DNA of 64,000 nt from Alphaproteobacteria bacterium (GTDB taxonomy: Bacteria > Pseudomonadota > Alphaproteobacteria > SMXS01), in contig WGNW01000022.1 of NCBI GenBank assembly GCA_016124315.1, positions 1 through 64,000 on the forward strand, given 5' to 3'. The position numbers and the translations under genes are program-made. A model generated the notes under the pieces. That model was not told the DNA's origin, did no database searches, and worked only from the letters and a program-made list of their open reading frames with translations. This document shows, piece after piece, positions 25,791 through 35,060 of the stretch (position 1 is its first letter; each line of letters begins with the position of its first letter).

Positions 25791-25800
25791 TCACGCTTGA
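25791..25800. promoter_or_regulatory. Shared regulatory motif (TCACGCTTGA) before the first TonB receptor
   Basis: The reverse complement is TCAAGCGTGA, identical to the core upstream of the first P450 pair (50313-50322). It lies about 300 bases before the receptor start and just upstream of a possible -10 box (TATGCT), roughly where a -35 element would be. Confidence 0.5.
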
Positions 25801-26102
25801 TTGTTTGTTTCCCTTTATGCTCTGATCCCATAGCCACTGCAGGTATGCGGCACACCGTCGGGGGAGGGATCGGGTGCGTTTTCCGGAACATCGGAAGAAC
25901 TGTCGGAACAGCGCGAGAGGTTTTCGCGAGCTGCACGCCGACGGTTGCTCGCATCCATCGACCTTCGACCATCACACGCCGGCCCTAAACCGGCGGGACA
26001 GGTTCCGGCGGCGCCTCGCCGCCCGGGAGGGAATCATGCCTGCGGCGACTGGCAACTCGACCGGCTTCATGGCGTAGCCGCAACCAGGGGAGACAGCGAA
26101 CA

Positions 26103-28670
26103 ATGAAAAAATGGTCTAGTGGGGGAGTCCTCCGCAGGCTCGCCGGAAAGGGTCTGGCCGGAACGGCTGGCGCCCTCGTGGTCACGGCGCTCAGCCTGCC
26201 GGCATCGGCCGCAGACAACGACGGGCAACAGAAGCCGGAGGCCAAGGGCGGTCCGGAAACCGTCTATGTGAGCGCGGCCCGAAAGCAGGAGGAGCGCGCC
26301 ATCGATACCCCGGTCGCGCTATCTGCGATGAACGAGGAACAGATCGCGCGGTACAACACGACCAACATGGTCCAGCTGCAGAGCCAGCTTCCCGGCGTCA
26401 GGATCTACGCGGCGGGCGGCGGCGGCCAGGGCGGCAACCTCAGCATCCGCGGCATCGGCCAGCTCGCCATCGACTACGGCGCCGAGCAGCCGGTGGCCTT
26501 CGTGATGGACGGCTTCTCGTTCACCCGCGGCCACATCGTCGACGTCGGCCTGTTCGACCTGTCCGATGTCGAGGTGCTGAAGGGTCCGCAGACGCAATAT
26601 TTCGGCAAGAACAGCCCGGCGGGCGTGATCGCGGTCACCAGCAAGAGCCCGGGCGACACGTTCGAAGGATTCGCGCGGCTCAGCTACGAGTTCCGCAGCC
26701 AGGATCCGTCCCTCGAGTTCGGCGTGTCGGTGCCGGTGAACGACAAGTTCAAGTTCCGGTTCGCCGGTCGCGGCGAATTCATGCAGGGCGGCTACATCCG
26801 GAACACCGGCGCGGCCGTCATTCCCAACCCGCCGGAGCTCGCCTCCCAGGGCGGCCCCTCGCCGGGGCCATCCTACGGCAAGTATCCGAAGCAGAAGCAG
26901 TATATCGGCCGCCTGACAATGGTGTTCACGCCGACGGACAATTTCGATGCGACCCTGAAGATCTTCGGCTCGTACACCCATCAGGACGACATTCCGCCGG
27001 TCACCCTCTACAAGTGCGCCGACGGGCCGGGCGCGCACCCGTACCTCAACTACCTGTTCGGGCTTCTTCCCGACACCAACGCAGTCTGCCCGGGCAAGAA
27101 GCTGACCTTCACCAACAATTCGGTGATGCCCCCCGTCGCGGTCCAGGAAGCGGACCGGAAGTTCAACGGCGACGCGCCGGACGGCTACTTCAACTGGAAC
27201 AGCAACATCCTGACCACGTTGCAGATGAACTGGAAGATCGGCGACATCACCATCACCTCGGTCACCGGCTTCTGGAAGGCCAACCAGAAGGAATACACCA
27301 ACTACGACTACAGCTCGTTCGCAACCGTGCAGTCGCTGCAGGGCGAACGGGGCCACAGCTTCACCCAGGAACTGCGGGTGAAGTCCAATTACGACAGCCC
27401 GGTCAACTTCATGATCGGCGGCTTCTACGAGAAGACGCGGCGTCAGCTCGACGCACCGGTGGAGATCTTCCCGCTGGGCCCGGCCCCGTCGAGCATTCCC
27501 GCGACCTCGGTCTTCGGCACACCTCTCGTGGTGGGCACCACGCCCTACCTCGTGCCGATTCCATCTGACTATGTCGGCACCTACCTGACCTATCACCAGC
27601 ACTGGGACAACCATATCGAGAGCTGGTCGGTCTTCGGCGACCTGACCTGGGACATCCTGGACAACCTGAGCTTCGACGCCGGCATCCGCTACACGGAGGA
27701 CAACCGGCATTCCACCGGCGACCAGCTGTTCAACCGCATGGACTACGTGTTCGGTCCGGGTGCGGTGTTCGCGCCGACGGGAACCATCGTCCATCCGACG
27801 ACGAGCTTCCACAACACCTCGCCGAGCGCGACGCTGTCCTGGCATCCGTCGCAGGACACGATGATCTACGCCGCCTACAAGACCGGCTTCCAGTCGGCGG
27901 GCGTGTCCAACCCGGGCACCTTCGGCGCCTTCGTCAACAGCGATAACGCCAAGGACCAGGCCTTCGTCAACAGCATCCTCACCTTCAAGGGATCGACGGT
28001 GAAGGGCTTCGAGACCGGCATCAAGGGTATCTTCTTCGACAAGCTGACCGCCGACGCGACCCTCTTCACCTACAAGTACTCCAACCTGCAGGTGGTCGCC
28101 TACGACTCGAGCACGGTGAGCTTCATCACCCAGAACGCGGCCGGCGCGCGGGCCAAGGGCTTCGAAGTCAACATGACCCTTCAGGCAACCGACGCACTGC
28201 AGCTTCGCACGGCCATCGAATACAGCCATCTGCAGTTCACCACCTTCGCCACCGCGTCGTGCTATCCTGGCGAGCCCGGACCGTCGGAAGGTGTGGCTTG
28301 CGGCACCCAGGACCTGACTGGCCAGCGCTACGGCGGCCCGCCCTGGACCATTTCCGGCGGCTTCACCTACGAAGTGCCGCTCAACGACACCTGGAACTTC
28401 GGCATCTCGGGCGACGCCATCTGGTTCAACGACGGCTTCAACACGAACGGCCAGCCGGACACCTTCGTGCCCTCCTACTGGCTGCTCAACCTGTCGGCCC
28501 GGGTCTACCAGGCCGGCGGACCGTGGGAGTTCTCGGTCGCCTGCACCAACTGCGCCAACGAGTTCTACCTGAACAACGTCGGCAACAAGAATCTCGCCAA
28601 GAACGGCGATCTGGTGGGCTATCTGGGCCGGCCGCGTCTGATCACGCTCCAGGCCACCTATCGCTGGTAG
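26103..28670 (+). CDS. TonB-dependent outer-membrane receptor 1
   Basis: An 855-residue receptor with a signal peptide (1-36, ending ASA), a possible TonB-box-like segment (ETVYVSA near residue 52), a plug domain (about 60-175; SIRGIGQ, VLKGPQTQYFGKNSPAGVI) and a 22-strand barrel ending in the aromatic residues TYRW. It imports a substrate through the outer membrane using TonB energy. The plug and barrel resemble sphingomonad-type receptors for organic compounds rather than classic siderophore receptors; the ligand is unknown. It is a close paralogue of the next gene. Confidence 0.93.
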   Translation: MKKWSSGGVLRRLAGKGLAGTAGALVVTALSLPASAADNDGQQKPEAKGGPETVYVSAARKQEERAIDTPVALSAMNEEQIARYNTTNMVQLQSQLPGVRIYAAGGGGQGGNLSIRGIGQLAIDYGAEQPVAFVMDGFSFTRGHIVDVGLFDLSDVEVLKGPQTQYFGKNSPAGVIAVTSKSPGDTFEGFARLSYEFRSQDPSLEFGVSVPVNDKFKFRFAGRGEFMQGGYIRNTGAAVIPNPPELASQGGPSPGPSYGKYPKQKQYIGRLTMVFTPTDNFDATLKIFGSYTHQDDIPPVTLYKCADGPGAHPYLNYLFGLLPDTNAVCPGKKLTFTNNSVMPPVAVQEADRKFNGDAPDGYFNWNSNILTTLQMNWKIGDITITSVTGFWKANQKEYTNYDYSSFATVQSLQGERGHSFTQELRVKSNYDSPVNFMIGGFYEKTRRQLDAPVEIFPLGPAPSSIPATSVFGTPLVVGTTPYLVPIPSDYVGTYLTYHQHWDNHIESWSVFGDLTWDILDNLSFDAGIRYTEDNRHSTGDQLFNRMDYVFGPGAVFAPTGTIVHPTTSFHNTSPSATLSWHPSQDTMIYAAYKTGFQSAGVSNPGTFGAFVNSDNAKDQAFVNSILTFKGSTVKGFETGIKGIFFDKLTADATLFTYKYSNLQVVAYDSSTVSFITQNAAGARAKGFEVNMTLQATDALQLRTAIEYSHLQFTTFATASCYPGEPGPSEGVACGTQDLTGQRYGGPPWTISGGFTYEVPLNDTWNFGISGDAIWFNDGFNTNGQPDTFVPSYWLLNLSARVYQAGGPWEFSVACTNCANEFYLNNVGNKNLAKNGDLVGYLGRPRLITLQATYRW

Positions 28671-28696
28671 AACGCTAACAGGACAACCTCTATCTC

Positions 28697-28730
28697 GGGG
28701 TGGGACCGGCATCCGGTCCCACCCCTTTTT
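28697..28730 (+). terminator. Intrinsic terminator of TonB receptor 1
   Basis: A perfect 13-bp stem (GGGGTGGGACCGG with CCGGTCCCACCCC), loop CAT and five Ts. It ends the first receptor transcript, so the two receptors are separate units. Confidence 0.95.
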
Positions 28731-28767
28731 CTTGTCCGGCGCATCCCCTCGCCTCACGTTCCCCAGC

Positions 28768-28784
28768 GTTACGCTTGACGTAAC
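28768..28784. promoter_or_regulatory. Dyad GTTACG-CTTGA-CGTAAC
   Basis: A perfect inverted repeat with 6-base arms whose reverse complement contains GTCAAGCGTAAC, one base from the shared TCAAGCGTGA core. It lies 41 bases upstream of the better match at 28825 and could be a second site for the same factor. Confidence 0.4.
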
Positions 28785-28824
28785 CGCACCCATGAGTCGA
28801 TAACGCCGCGTCCTCCGGCCTAAA

Positions 28825-28838
28825 ATTCATGCTTGAAT
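28825..28838. promoter_or_regulatory. Shared regulatory motif (ATTCATGCTTGAAT) before TonB receptor 2
   Basis: The arms ATTCA and TGAAT are exact inverted repeats around a 4-base spacer. The reverse complement carries the core TCAAGCATGA, identical to that upstream of the second P450 pair (53226-53235). Confidence 0.55.
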
Positions 28839-29101
28839 GTATTTAAAGATTATGGTGTGGTTTTTTTGAAATCACTGGCCGGGAAGGGGAATCGCTGCTG
28901 ACATGGACCTGGTCCGGGGAGAGCCTTGGCAACCGCCAGGTTCCGTCGCCTCGGCGTTCCTGATCCAGCCGCTGCCGCGCGCGCCGCGCCCTGCCCCATC
29001 GCCGACACAACAATGAACACCGCCCCGCAAGGCGGTCCGTGCGCCCGTGCGGCGTCGACTTCACGCGTTCGCTAACTGAGCACCAAAGGGGAGAAAAATC
29101 C

Positions 29102-31681
29102 GTGACCAGACCAACCAACCTCCGGGGCAGGCGCACGTCTGCCGGGCGGCATCTCGCGGGTGTCGCCGCGGTCGCCCTGCTGGCGGGGGCCAGCCTGCCC
29201 GCCGCAGCCCAGGACGCCGCGGCGCCGGATAAGCCGGCCAGCAGCCAGCCGGCGGCATCCGGCAATTCGGGTTCCATGGAAACCATCATGGTGAGCGCCC
29301 GGAAGACCGAGGAGCGCGCCATCGACACGCCGGTGGCGCTCGCGGCTATGTCGGAAGCGCAGATCCAGCGCTACAACACGACCGACCTCACCCAGCTGTC
29401 GTCGCAGCTGCCGGGCGTGGTGATCAACAAGTCGTCGGGCGGCGGCGCCGGCGGCAACATGACCATCCGGGGCATCGGCAACATCGCCACCGACTACGGC
29501 GCCGAGCAGCCGGTCGCCCTGGTGATCGACGGCTTCTCCTTCACCCGTGGCCACATCATCGACGTCGGCTTCTTCGACGTCGAGAGCATCCAGGTGCTGA
29601 AGGGCCCGCAGACCCTGTTCTTCGGCAAGAACAGCCCCGCCGGCGTGATCTCGGTCAAGAGCGTATCGCCGGGTGACTACTTCGAAGGCTACGTGCGCGC
29701 CAGCTACGAGTTCCGCAGCGAGGACCCGACGCTCGAGTTCGGCGTGTCGGTGCCCGTGAACGACAAGTTCAAGTTCCGCGTCGCCGGCCGGGGCGAGTTC
29801 ATGCAGGGTGGCTACATCAAGAACACGGCCGCCGACGTGAACCGCAACATCAGTCCGTTCGAGACCGACGCGCTCTACCCGTCGAACCCGAACCAGTACA
29901 AGAAGTACCCGCACACCAAGCAGTTCGTCGGCCGCTTCACCGGCGTGTTCACGCCCAACGACAATTTCGACGCAACCCTCAAGGTGTTCGGCGCCGACAC
30001 GCGCGACAACGACGCCGGCAATGCCGGCCTCTACGCCTGCGCCGACGGCGTCGGTGGCCACCCCTATCTGAGCACCGGCTTTTTCGGCCTCGTCGCCGAC
30101 CCGACCCAGACCTGCACGGGCAAGATCCAGTGGAAGCGCAACAGCGCGCTGCCGCCGCAGGCGATCATCGACGCCAACCCGACGCTGGACAGCAACGACA
30201 CCCACTACTTCAACCACAACCGCAACCTGCTGACGACCCTGGAGATGAACTGGAAGATCGGCGACGTCACGCTGACGTCGGTCTCCGGCTACTGGGACTA
30301 CAAGCAGCGCGAGTTCACCCAGTACGACTACACCAGCTACGGCGTGGTGAACTCGAAGCAGGGCGAGAGCGGCCACAGCTTCACCCAGGAACTCCGCCTG
30401 CGCACCGACTACGACACGCCGGTCAACTTCATGATCGGCGGCTTCTACGAGAAGTCGTACCGCACGCTGACCGCGCCGGTGCAGATCTTCCCGCTGGGTC
30501 CGGCACCGGACAGCACCTACTACCCGGACTACTACAACGGCAGCTTCCTGACCTACGACCAGTACTGGCAGAACTGGATCGAAAGCTGGTCGATCTTCGC
30601 CGAGATGCGCTGGAACATTACCGACACCCTCGAACTGTCGGGCGGCGTCCGCTACACCGAGGATGATCGGCATTCCACGGGCACCCAGCTGTTCAACCGG
30701 CTGGACGACTTCTTCGCCCAGCTCGGCTATCCGCCTTCGGCCAATCCGTTCGCCCATACCGGCACCCAGTATCACCTGAACCGGAGCTTCCACAACACGT
30801 CGCCCCAGGTGACCCTGAGCTGGAAGCCGACCACCGACCTGATGATCTACGCCGCCTACAAGACCGGCTTCCAGGCGGCCGGCATCTCCAATCCGGGCAC
30901 CATCGGCAATTTCGGCCCCGAGGTGAACGTCAACGACACGCTGACCTTCGACGGCTCCACCGTGAAGGGCTTCGAGATCGGCGTGAAGGGCTCGTTCCTC
31001 AACGGCCGGCTGACCGGTGACGCGGACGTCTACCGCTACCGCTACAACTCGCTGCAGGTGGCGGTGTTCGACCCGATCACCACCAACTTCACGGTCCAGA
31101 ACGCGGCGGCCGCCATCAACAAGGGCATCGAGGCCAACCTGTACTTCCAGGCCACGGACGCGCTGCAGCTGCGCCTGGCGGCCCAGTACAACCACCTGCA
31201 GTTCGCCAACTTCCACGACGCCCAGTGCTATGCGGGCCAGAACGATCCGTCGGCGGCCACCTACCGGGCCGACCTGGCGCCGCTGTGCCACCTGAGCGAC
31301 AGCGGGGCCGGCTACGTGCAGGACATGTCGGGCGAGACCTATGGCGGCCCGCCGCTGCAGGTCAACGCCGGCTTCACCTACGACACGCCGATCTCCGACC
31401 AGTGGAACCTGGTGGTGAGCGGCGACGTGATCCACTTCAACAAGGGACGCGAGACCCTTCGCGAGCCGGGCACGGCGATTCCCGCGCGCACCCTGATCAA
31501 CGCCTCGGTGCGGCTGCGTCAGGACAACGGCCCGTGGGAAGTGGCGCTGATCTGCACCAATTGCGGCAACGACCACTACGTGTACAGCATCCAGGACAAG
31601 CCGCTCGGCAAGACCGGCGACCTGGACGCCTACCTGGGAACGCCGCGGCTGATCACGCTGCAGACCACCTACCGCTGGTAG
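29102..31681 (+). CDS. TonB-dependent outer-membrane receptor 2
   Basis: An 859-residue receptor, paralogous to the preceding gene over its whole length (shared plug motifs such as VLKGPQTLFFGKNSPAGVI and shared barrel end TYRW). The start is taken as GTG 29102: it has GGGGAG 8 bases upstream and gives a good signal peptide (to AAAQ near residue 37), whereas the upstream ATG at 29039 adds a non-signal extension. METIMVSAR near residue 60 may serve as TonB box. It has its own promoter region and terminator. Confidence 0.93.
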   Translation: MTRPTNLRGRRTSAGRHLAGVAAVALLAGASLPAAAQDAAAPDKPASSQPAASGNSGSMETIMVSARKTEERAIDTPVALAAMSEAQIQRYNTTDLTQLSSQLPGVVINKSSGGGAGGNMTIRGIGNIATDYGAEQPVALVIDGFSFTRGHIIDVGFFDVESIQVLKGPQTLFFGKNSPAGVISVKSVSPGDYFEGYVRASYEFRSEDPTLEFGVSVPVNDKFKFRVAGRGEFMQGGYIKNTAADVNRNISPFETDALYPSNPNQYKKYPHTKQFVGRFTGVFTPNDNFDATLKVFGADTRDNDAGNAGLYACADGVGGHPYLSTGFFGLVADPTQTCTGKIQWKRNSALPPQAIIDANPTLDSNDTHYFNHNRNLLTTLEMNWKIGDVTLTSVSGYWDYKQREFTQYDYTSYGVVNSKQGESGHSFTQELRLRTDYDTPVNFMIGGFYEKSYRTLTAPVQIFPLGPAPDSTYYPDYYNGSFLTYDQYWQNWIESWSIFAEMRWNITDTLELSGGVRYTEDDRHSTGTQLFNRLDDFFAQLGYPPSANPFAHTGTQYHLNRSFHNTSPQVTLSWKPTTDLMIYAAYKTGFQAAGISNPGTIGNFGPEVNVNDTLTFDGSTVKGFEIGVKGSFLNGRLTGDADVYRYRYNSLQVAVFDPITTNFTVQNAAAAINKGIEANLYFQATDALQLRLAAQYNHLQFANFHDAQCYAGQNDPSAATYRADLAPLCHLSDSGAGYVQDMSGETYGGPPLQVNAGFTYDTPISDQWNLVVSGDVIHFNKGRETLREPGTAIPARTLINASVRLRQDNGPWEVALICTNCGNDHYVYSIQDKPLGKTGDLDAYLGTPRLITLQTTYRW

Positions 31682-31705
31682 GCGTCTGCGCCTCCGACAC
31701 ACTCT

Positions 31706-31731
31706 GGGCGGGCCTCTGGCCCGCCCTTTTT
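31706..31731 (+). terminator. Intrinsic terminator of TonB receptor 2
   Basis: A 9-bp stem (GGGCGGGCC with GGCCCGCCC), loop TCT and five Ts, 25 bases after the receptor stop codon. Confidence 0.93.
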
Positions 31732-31819
31732 CTTTCTGACCGGCCGCGACGTCTTGCCTAGCCATTCCGGGGCGGCCACACTGTCGGCGTCGCCGCGCCT
31801 GCGCTGTTTCGGACCGCAC

Positions 31820-32659
31820 ATGCTTTCCTATCGCCACGGATTCCACGCCGGAAATCACGCCGACGTGCTGAAGCACGCAACCTTCGTGTTCGTGGCCGAC
31901 TACCTGCAGCAGAAGCCCAGCCCCCTGCTCTTCCTCGACACCCATGCCGGCGCGGGCCAATACGATCTCGATGCGCCCGAGGCCCGCAAGACAGGCGAGT
32001 TCCAGCAGGGAATTTCCCTGATCTACGGAGACCGCGCGGAGGCGCCGACGCTGCTGCGCCATTTCCTCGGGATGGTGGGCGACGTCAACGCGGGGGGGCC
32101 GCTCGACACCTATCCGGGCTCGCCGCAACTCGCGGCGCGGCTGCGCCGTCAGCAGGACCGCGTCCTGCTCCACGAACTCCACTCCACCGATTACGGCCGT
32201 CTGGAGAGCCTGGCGTCGGCCCAGGAAAAGGTCCATGCCGAGAAGGCCGACGGACTGCAGGGACTGATCGCGCGGGTGCCGCCTCCGGAAAAGCGCGGCC
32301 TGATCCTGATCGACCCCAGCTACGAGATGAAGACCGACTACGCCATCGTGACCGCGGCGCTGGCCCGCGCCTGGAAGAAGTTCCCCACCGGGGTCTACAT
32401 CCTCTGGTATCCGGTCATCGACCGATCGCGCGTCCACGCGATGGAAGTGGCGCTGCGCGCGGCCCGCCTGCGTTCCGTGTTCCGGCTCGAGCTCTGCATG
32501 ACCGGCGACACGGCGGAGCGGGGCATGACGGGCAGCGGGCTCTTCGTCGTCAATCCGCCCTACGTTCTGCCCGACGCGGCCCGCGAGGGGCTGCCGTGGC
32601 TCGCCGCGCGTCTCGGCGCCGAGGGACCTTGGACCGCGGACTGGCTGATTCCGGAGTAG
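31820..32659 (+). CDS. rlmJ: 23S rRNA (adenine(2030)-N(6))-methyltransferase RlmJ
   Basis: A 279-residue enzyme starting MLSYRHGFHAGNHADVLKH, the RlmJ hallmark. It has the SAM-binding region FLDTHAGAGQYDL and the catalytic DPPY-type motif as DPSYE (ILIDPSYEMKTDY). It methylates A2030 of 23S rRNA. The canonical start at 31820 is preferred over the longer frame opening at 31754. Confidence 0.93.
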   Translation: MLSYRHGFHAGNHADVLKHATFVFVADYLQQKPSPLLFLDTHAGAGQYDLDAPEARKTGEFQQGISLIYGDRAEAPTLLRHFLGMVGDVNAGGPLDTYPGSPQLAARLRRQQDRVLLHELHSTDYGRLESLASAQEKVHAEKADGLQGLIARVPPPEKRGLILIDPSYEMKTDYAIVTAALARAWKKFPTGVYILWYPVIDRSRVHAMEVALRAARLRSVFRLELCMTGDTAERGMTGSGLFVVNPPYVLPDAAREGLPWLAARLGAEGPWTADWLIPE

Positions 32660-32767
32660 ACGCCGGGGAATACCGGTGCGCGGCCAACGTGTCGCGCCGG
32701 GAGGCCAGGAACCGGCGCACACGCCGGGCGTTTGAAGGTCTCACGACAACAGGGGTGCGGGAGTACC

Positions 32768-33664
32768 ATGCGATTTCTGCTGCGGCACAAGACCACCTAT
32801 CGCTACGCGAACCCGGTCACGCTCGGCCGCCACCGGCTGATGCTCCGGCCGCGCGACAGCCACGAGATGAAGCTGCACGAGGCGACCCTGTCGATCTCGC
32901 CGACGCCGAGCCAGGTCGTCTGGCACTATGACGTGTTCGGCAACAGCATCGCCCTCGTGGACTTCGATACCACCGCCACCGAGCTGGTGATCGACAGCAG
33001 CCTCGACGTGGAGCGTTTCGCCTTCGTGGCTCCCGAAGGCCTGCTGGCGGAGCATGTGCAGAACCTGCCCCTCGCCTATTCCGCCGACGAGATCCGCGAT
33101 CTGGCGGGCCTGCAGGAGCGCCATGTCCCGGATCCGGAGCACCAGATCGACCTGTGGGCCAAGAGCTTCCTGTCCAGCCGCGGCGAAGGCCCGGAAGCCA
33201 GCGACACCGTGTCGCTGATCCGGGCGATGGCGGCGGCCATCAAGGAGAACTTCGAGTACATCCCGCGCGACATCTACGGCACCCAGTCGCCGCTAGAGAC
33301 CCTGGCGAGGCGATCGGGAACCTGCCGCGACTACGCCTACTTCATGATGGAGGCGCTGCGCAGCCTGGGCCTGGCGGCACGCTTTGTCAGCGGCTACATC
33401 TACGACTCGTCGCGCGACCCAGGCGCGAGCGCCCCCGGCGTCATCGGCGGTGGCGCCACCCACGCCTGGGTCCAGATCTATCTGCCTGGCGCCGGCTGGA
33501 CCCATGTGGACCCGACCAACGCGCTGACGACCGACATCGAACTCATCCCCGTCGCGATCGTCCGCGACCCCCACCAGGCTTCGCCGGTCTCAGGCTCCAT
33601 CGAAGCCTTCCCCGGCGATCCGCTCGGCATGTCCGTCGATCTCTCGATCACCAGCCCGGCATGA
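32768..33664 (+). CDS. Transglutaminase-like cysteine protease-family protein
   Basis: A 298-residue protein with an N-terminal bacterial transglutaminase-like region (about 1-85; HKTTYRYANPVTLGRHRLML) and a transglutaminase core. The triad residues are in SGTCRDYAYFMMEALR (Cys), GGATHAWVQIYL (His) and WTHVDPTN (Asp). Members are peptidases or amidases of unclear substrate. ATG 32768 has GGGAG just upstream. Confidence 0.9.
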   Translation: MRFLLRHKTTYRYANPVTLGRHRLMLRPRDSHEMKLHEATLSISPTPSQVVWHYDVFGNSIALVDFDTTATELVIDSSLDVERFAFVAPEGLLAEHVQNLPLAYSADEIRDLAGLQERHVPDPEHQIDLWAKSFLSSRGEGPEASDTVSLIRAMAAAIKENFEYIPRDIYGTQSPLETLARRSGTCRDYAYFMMEALRSLGLAARFVSGYIYDSSRDPGASAPGVIGGGATHAWVQIYLPGAGWTHVDPTNALTTDIELIPVAIVRDPHQASPVSGSIEAFPGDPLGMSVDLSITSPA

Positions 33665-33709
33665 TGCTACGCTTCCCTCCTGGGTGAGACGCAAGCGGGG
33701 AGGCATGCG

Positions 33710-34945
33710 ATGGATCGGCCGGAAGACTACAGCCTGCTGGACCCGGCGGTGCAGGAGTGCCCCTATGCCGCCTACGCCGCCATGCGGCGCGACGCGCCCG
33801 TCTACCGCATGCCGGAGACCGGCTACTACGTCATCACCCGCTACCAGGACGTGCGCGAGGCGCTGCGGCTGACGGACGTGTTCTCCAACGATTTCGACAC
33901 CCGCGTGCTCAGCCCCAGGGGTCAGCCGCCCGAAGTGGTGGAAATCTACAGCCAGCACGGCTGGGAACGGAAGCGGGTGCTGCAGACGGATCCGCCCGAC
34001 CACACCCGCTACCGCCGACTGGTCGACCGGGCGTTCACCGCGGGCCGCGTGCGCGCGATGGAGCCGTATATCGACGCGCTCGTCCACGAGCTGATCGACG
34101 AATGGATCGGCGACGGCGAAGTGGAGTTCATCAGCCGATTCGCCAATCCCCTGCCCATGAAGGTGATCGCCGACCGGCTCGGCGTGCCGCGGGAAGACGC
34201 GGCGCTGTTCAAACGCTGGTCGGACGCCTCGGTCGATTCCATCGCCATTTCAACTCCGCCCGAACGGCAAGTGGAATGCGCCTGGCAGCTGGTCGAGATG
34301 CAGCAGTACTTCGTTCCCCTGTTCGAGCAGCGCCGCCGCGCTCCGCAGCAGGACATCCTGAGCGACATCGTCACCGCCAGGCTGGAGGACGGCCGGATGC
34401 TGGCGGTTCCCGAACTCCTCGACCTGGTCGAACAGCTGCTGACCGGCGGCAACGAGACGACGACCCACGCCCTGGGAGCCGGCATGCTGCTGCTGATCGA
34501 GCACCCGCATCTCGTCGGCCGCATTCGCGCCGACATCGAGCGTCTCAAGATCTTCGTCGAGGAAGTGCTGCGACTCGAATCGCCCACGCAGGGGACGTTC
34601 CGTCAGGTGCGGCGCGATGTCGAACTGTCGGGCGTGACGATCCCGGCCGGCTCCATGGTGAACCTGCGCTACGGCGCCGCCAATCGCGACGAGCAGATGT
34701 TCCCCGAGCCGGCAACGCTCGACCTCGACCGGCCGAACGCGGGGGCGCACCTTGCCTTCATCAGCGGCATCCACCACTGCCTGGGCGCACCGCTGGCCCG
34801 TCAGGAAATGATCTGCGCGTTCCGCGCCCTGCTCGACCGGCTCGAGGGCCTGCGCCTGACGGAGGACCGGCCGCCACCGCACATGCCGAACTTCATGATG
34901 CGCGGGCTGACGCGGCTGCCGATCGCATTCGGCACGCGCAAATAG
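33710..34945 (+). CDS. Cytochrome P450 (complete)
   Basis: A 411-residue soluble bacterial P450. The I-helix oxygen-activation motif is GGNETTT (LLTGGNETTTHALG), ExxR is EEVLR, and the haem loop is FISGIHHCLGAPLARQE with the Cys ligand present. It hydroxylates an unknown substrate with ferredoxin support. GGGGAGG precedes the ATG at 33710. It lies 45 bases after the transglutaminase-like gene and is not closely similar to the P450s at 50391-54802, which carry the longer FGVGPHxCPG loop. Confidence 0.93.
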   Translation: MDRPEDYSLLDPAVQECPYAAYAAMRRDAPVYRMPETGYYVITRYQDVREALRLTDVFSNDFDTRVLSPRGQPPEVVEIYSQHGWERKRVLQTDPPDHTRYRRLVDRAFTAGRVRAMEPYIDALVHELIDEWIGDGEVEFISRFANPLPMKVIADRLGVPREDAALFKRWSDASVDSIAISTPPERQVECAWQLVEMQQYFVPLFEQRRRAPQQDILSDIVTARLEDGRMLAVPELLDLVEQLLTGGNETTTHALGAGMLLLIEHPHLVGRIRADIERLKIFVEEVLRLESPTQGTFRQVRRDVELSGVTIPAGSMVNLRYGAANRDEQMFPEPATLDLDRPNAGAHLAFISGIHHCLGAPLARQEMICAFRALLDRLEGLRLTEDRPPPHMPNFMMRGLTRLPIAFGTRK

Positions 34946-35060
34946 GTATTCTGCTGCCTCGCCACAATCTCGCCGCGAACCGCCCCTATTGTGCGTTCCG
35001 GTCAATGAGGGCATGGGGCATGAATTCTGTATCGCAGCGGCGCGGCACGAGGATAATGGC

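Larger units (their letters stand above)
25644..26102. other. 459-base divergent control region before the first TonB receptor
   Basis: The region separates the SnoaL gene from the first receptor. It holds a dyad TGTCA-N6-TGACA (25742-25757), the shared motif TCACGCTTGA (25791-25800) and a T-rich stretch with TATGCT near 25816 that could be a -10 box. Short ORFs here have no coding look. The remaining 280 bases form a long untranslated leader or hold elements I do not recognise. Confidence 0.5.
28671..29101. other. 431-base region between the two receptor genes
   Basis: It contains the terminator of receptor 1 (28697-28730), a dyad GTTACG-CTTGA-CGTAAC (28768-28784), the motif ATTCATGCTTGAAT (28825-28838) followed by a possible -10 box TATGGT near 28851, and a 200-base leader before the second receptor. 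No gene is seen in it. Confidence 0.55.

Noticed and set aside
25874-26077. A 67-codon ORF in the leader of TonB receptor 1
   Set aside because: Arg/His-rich, no ribosome site and no similarity; treated as leader sequence.
29072-32722. A 1216-codon open frame opposite TonB receptor 2
   Set aside because: It is an antisense shadow: Val/Gly/Arg/His-rich, with no recognisable domain, lying across two real genes and a terminator.
33710-34945. Could this P450 be part of the duplicated cassettes?
   Set aside because: It is shorter, has a different haem loop (FISGIHHCLG) and no Cys-less partner next to it.
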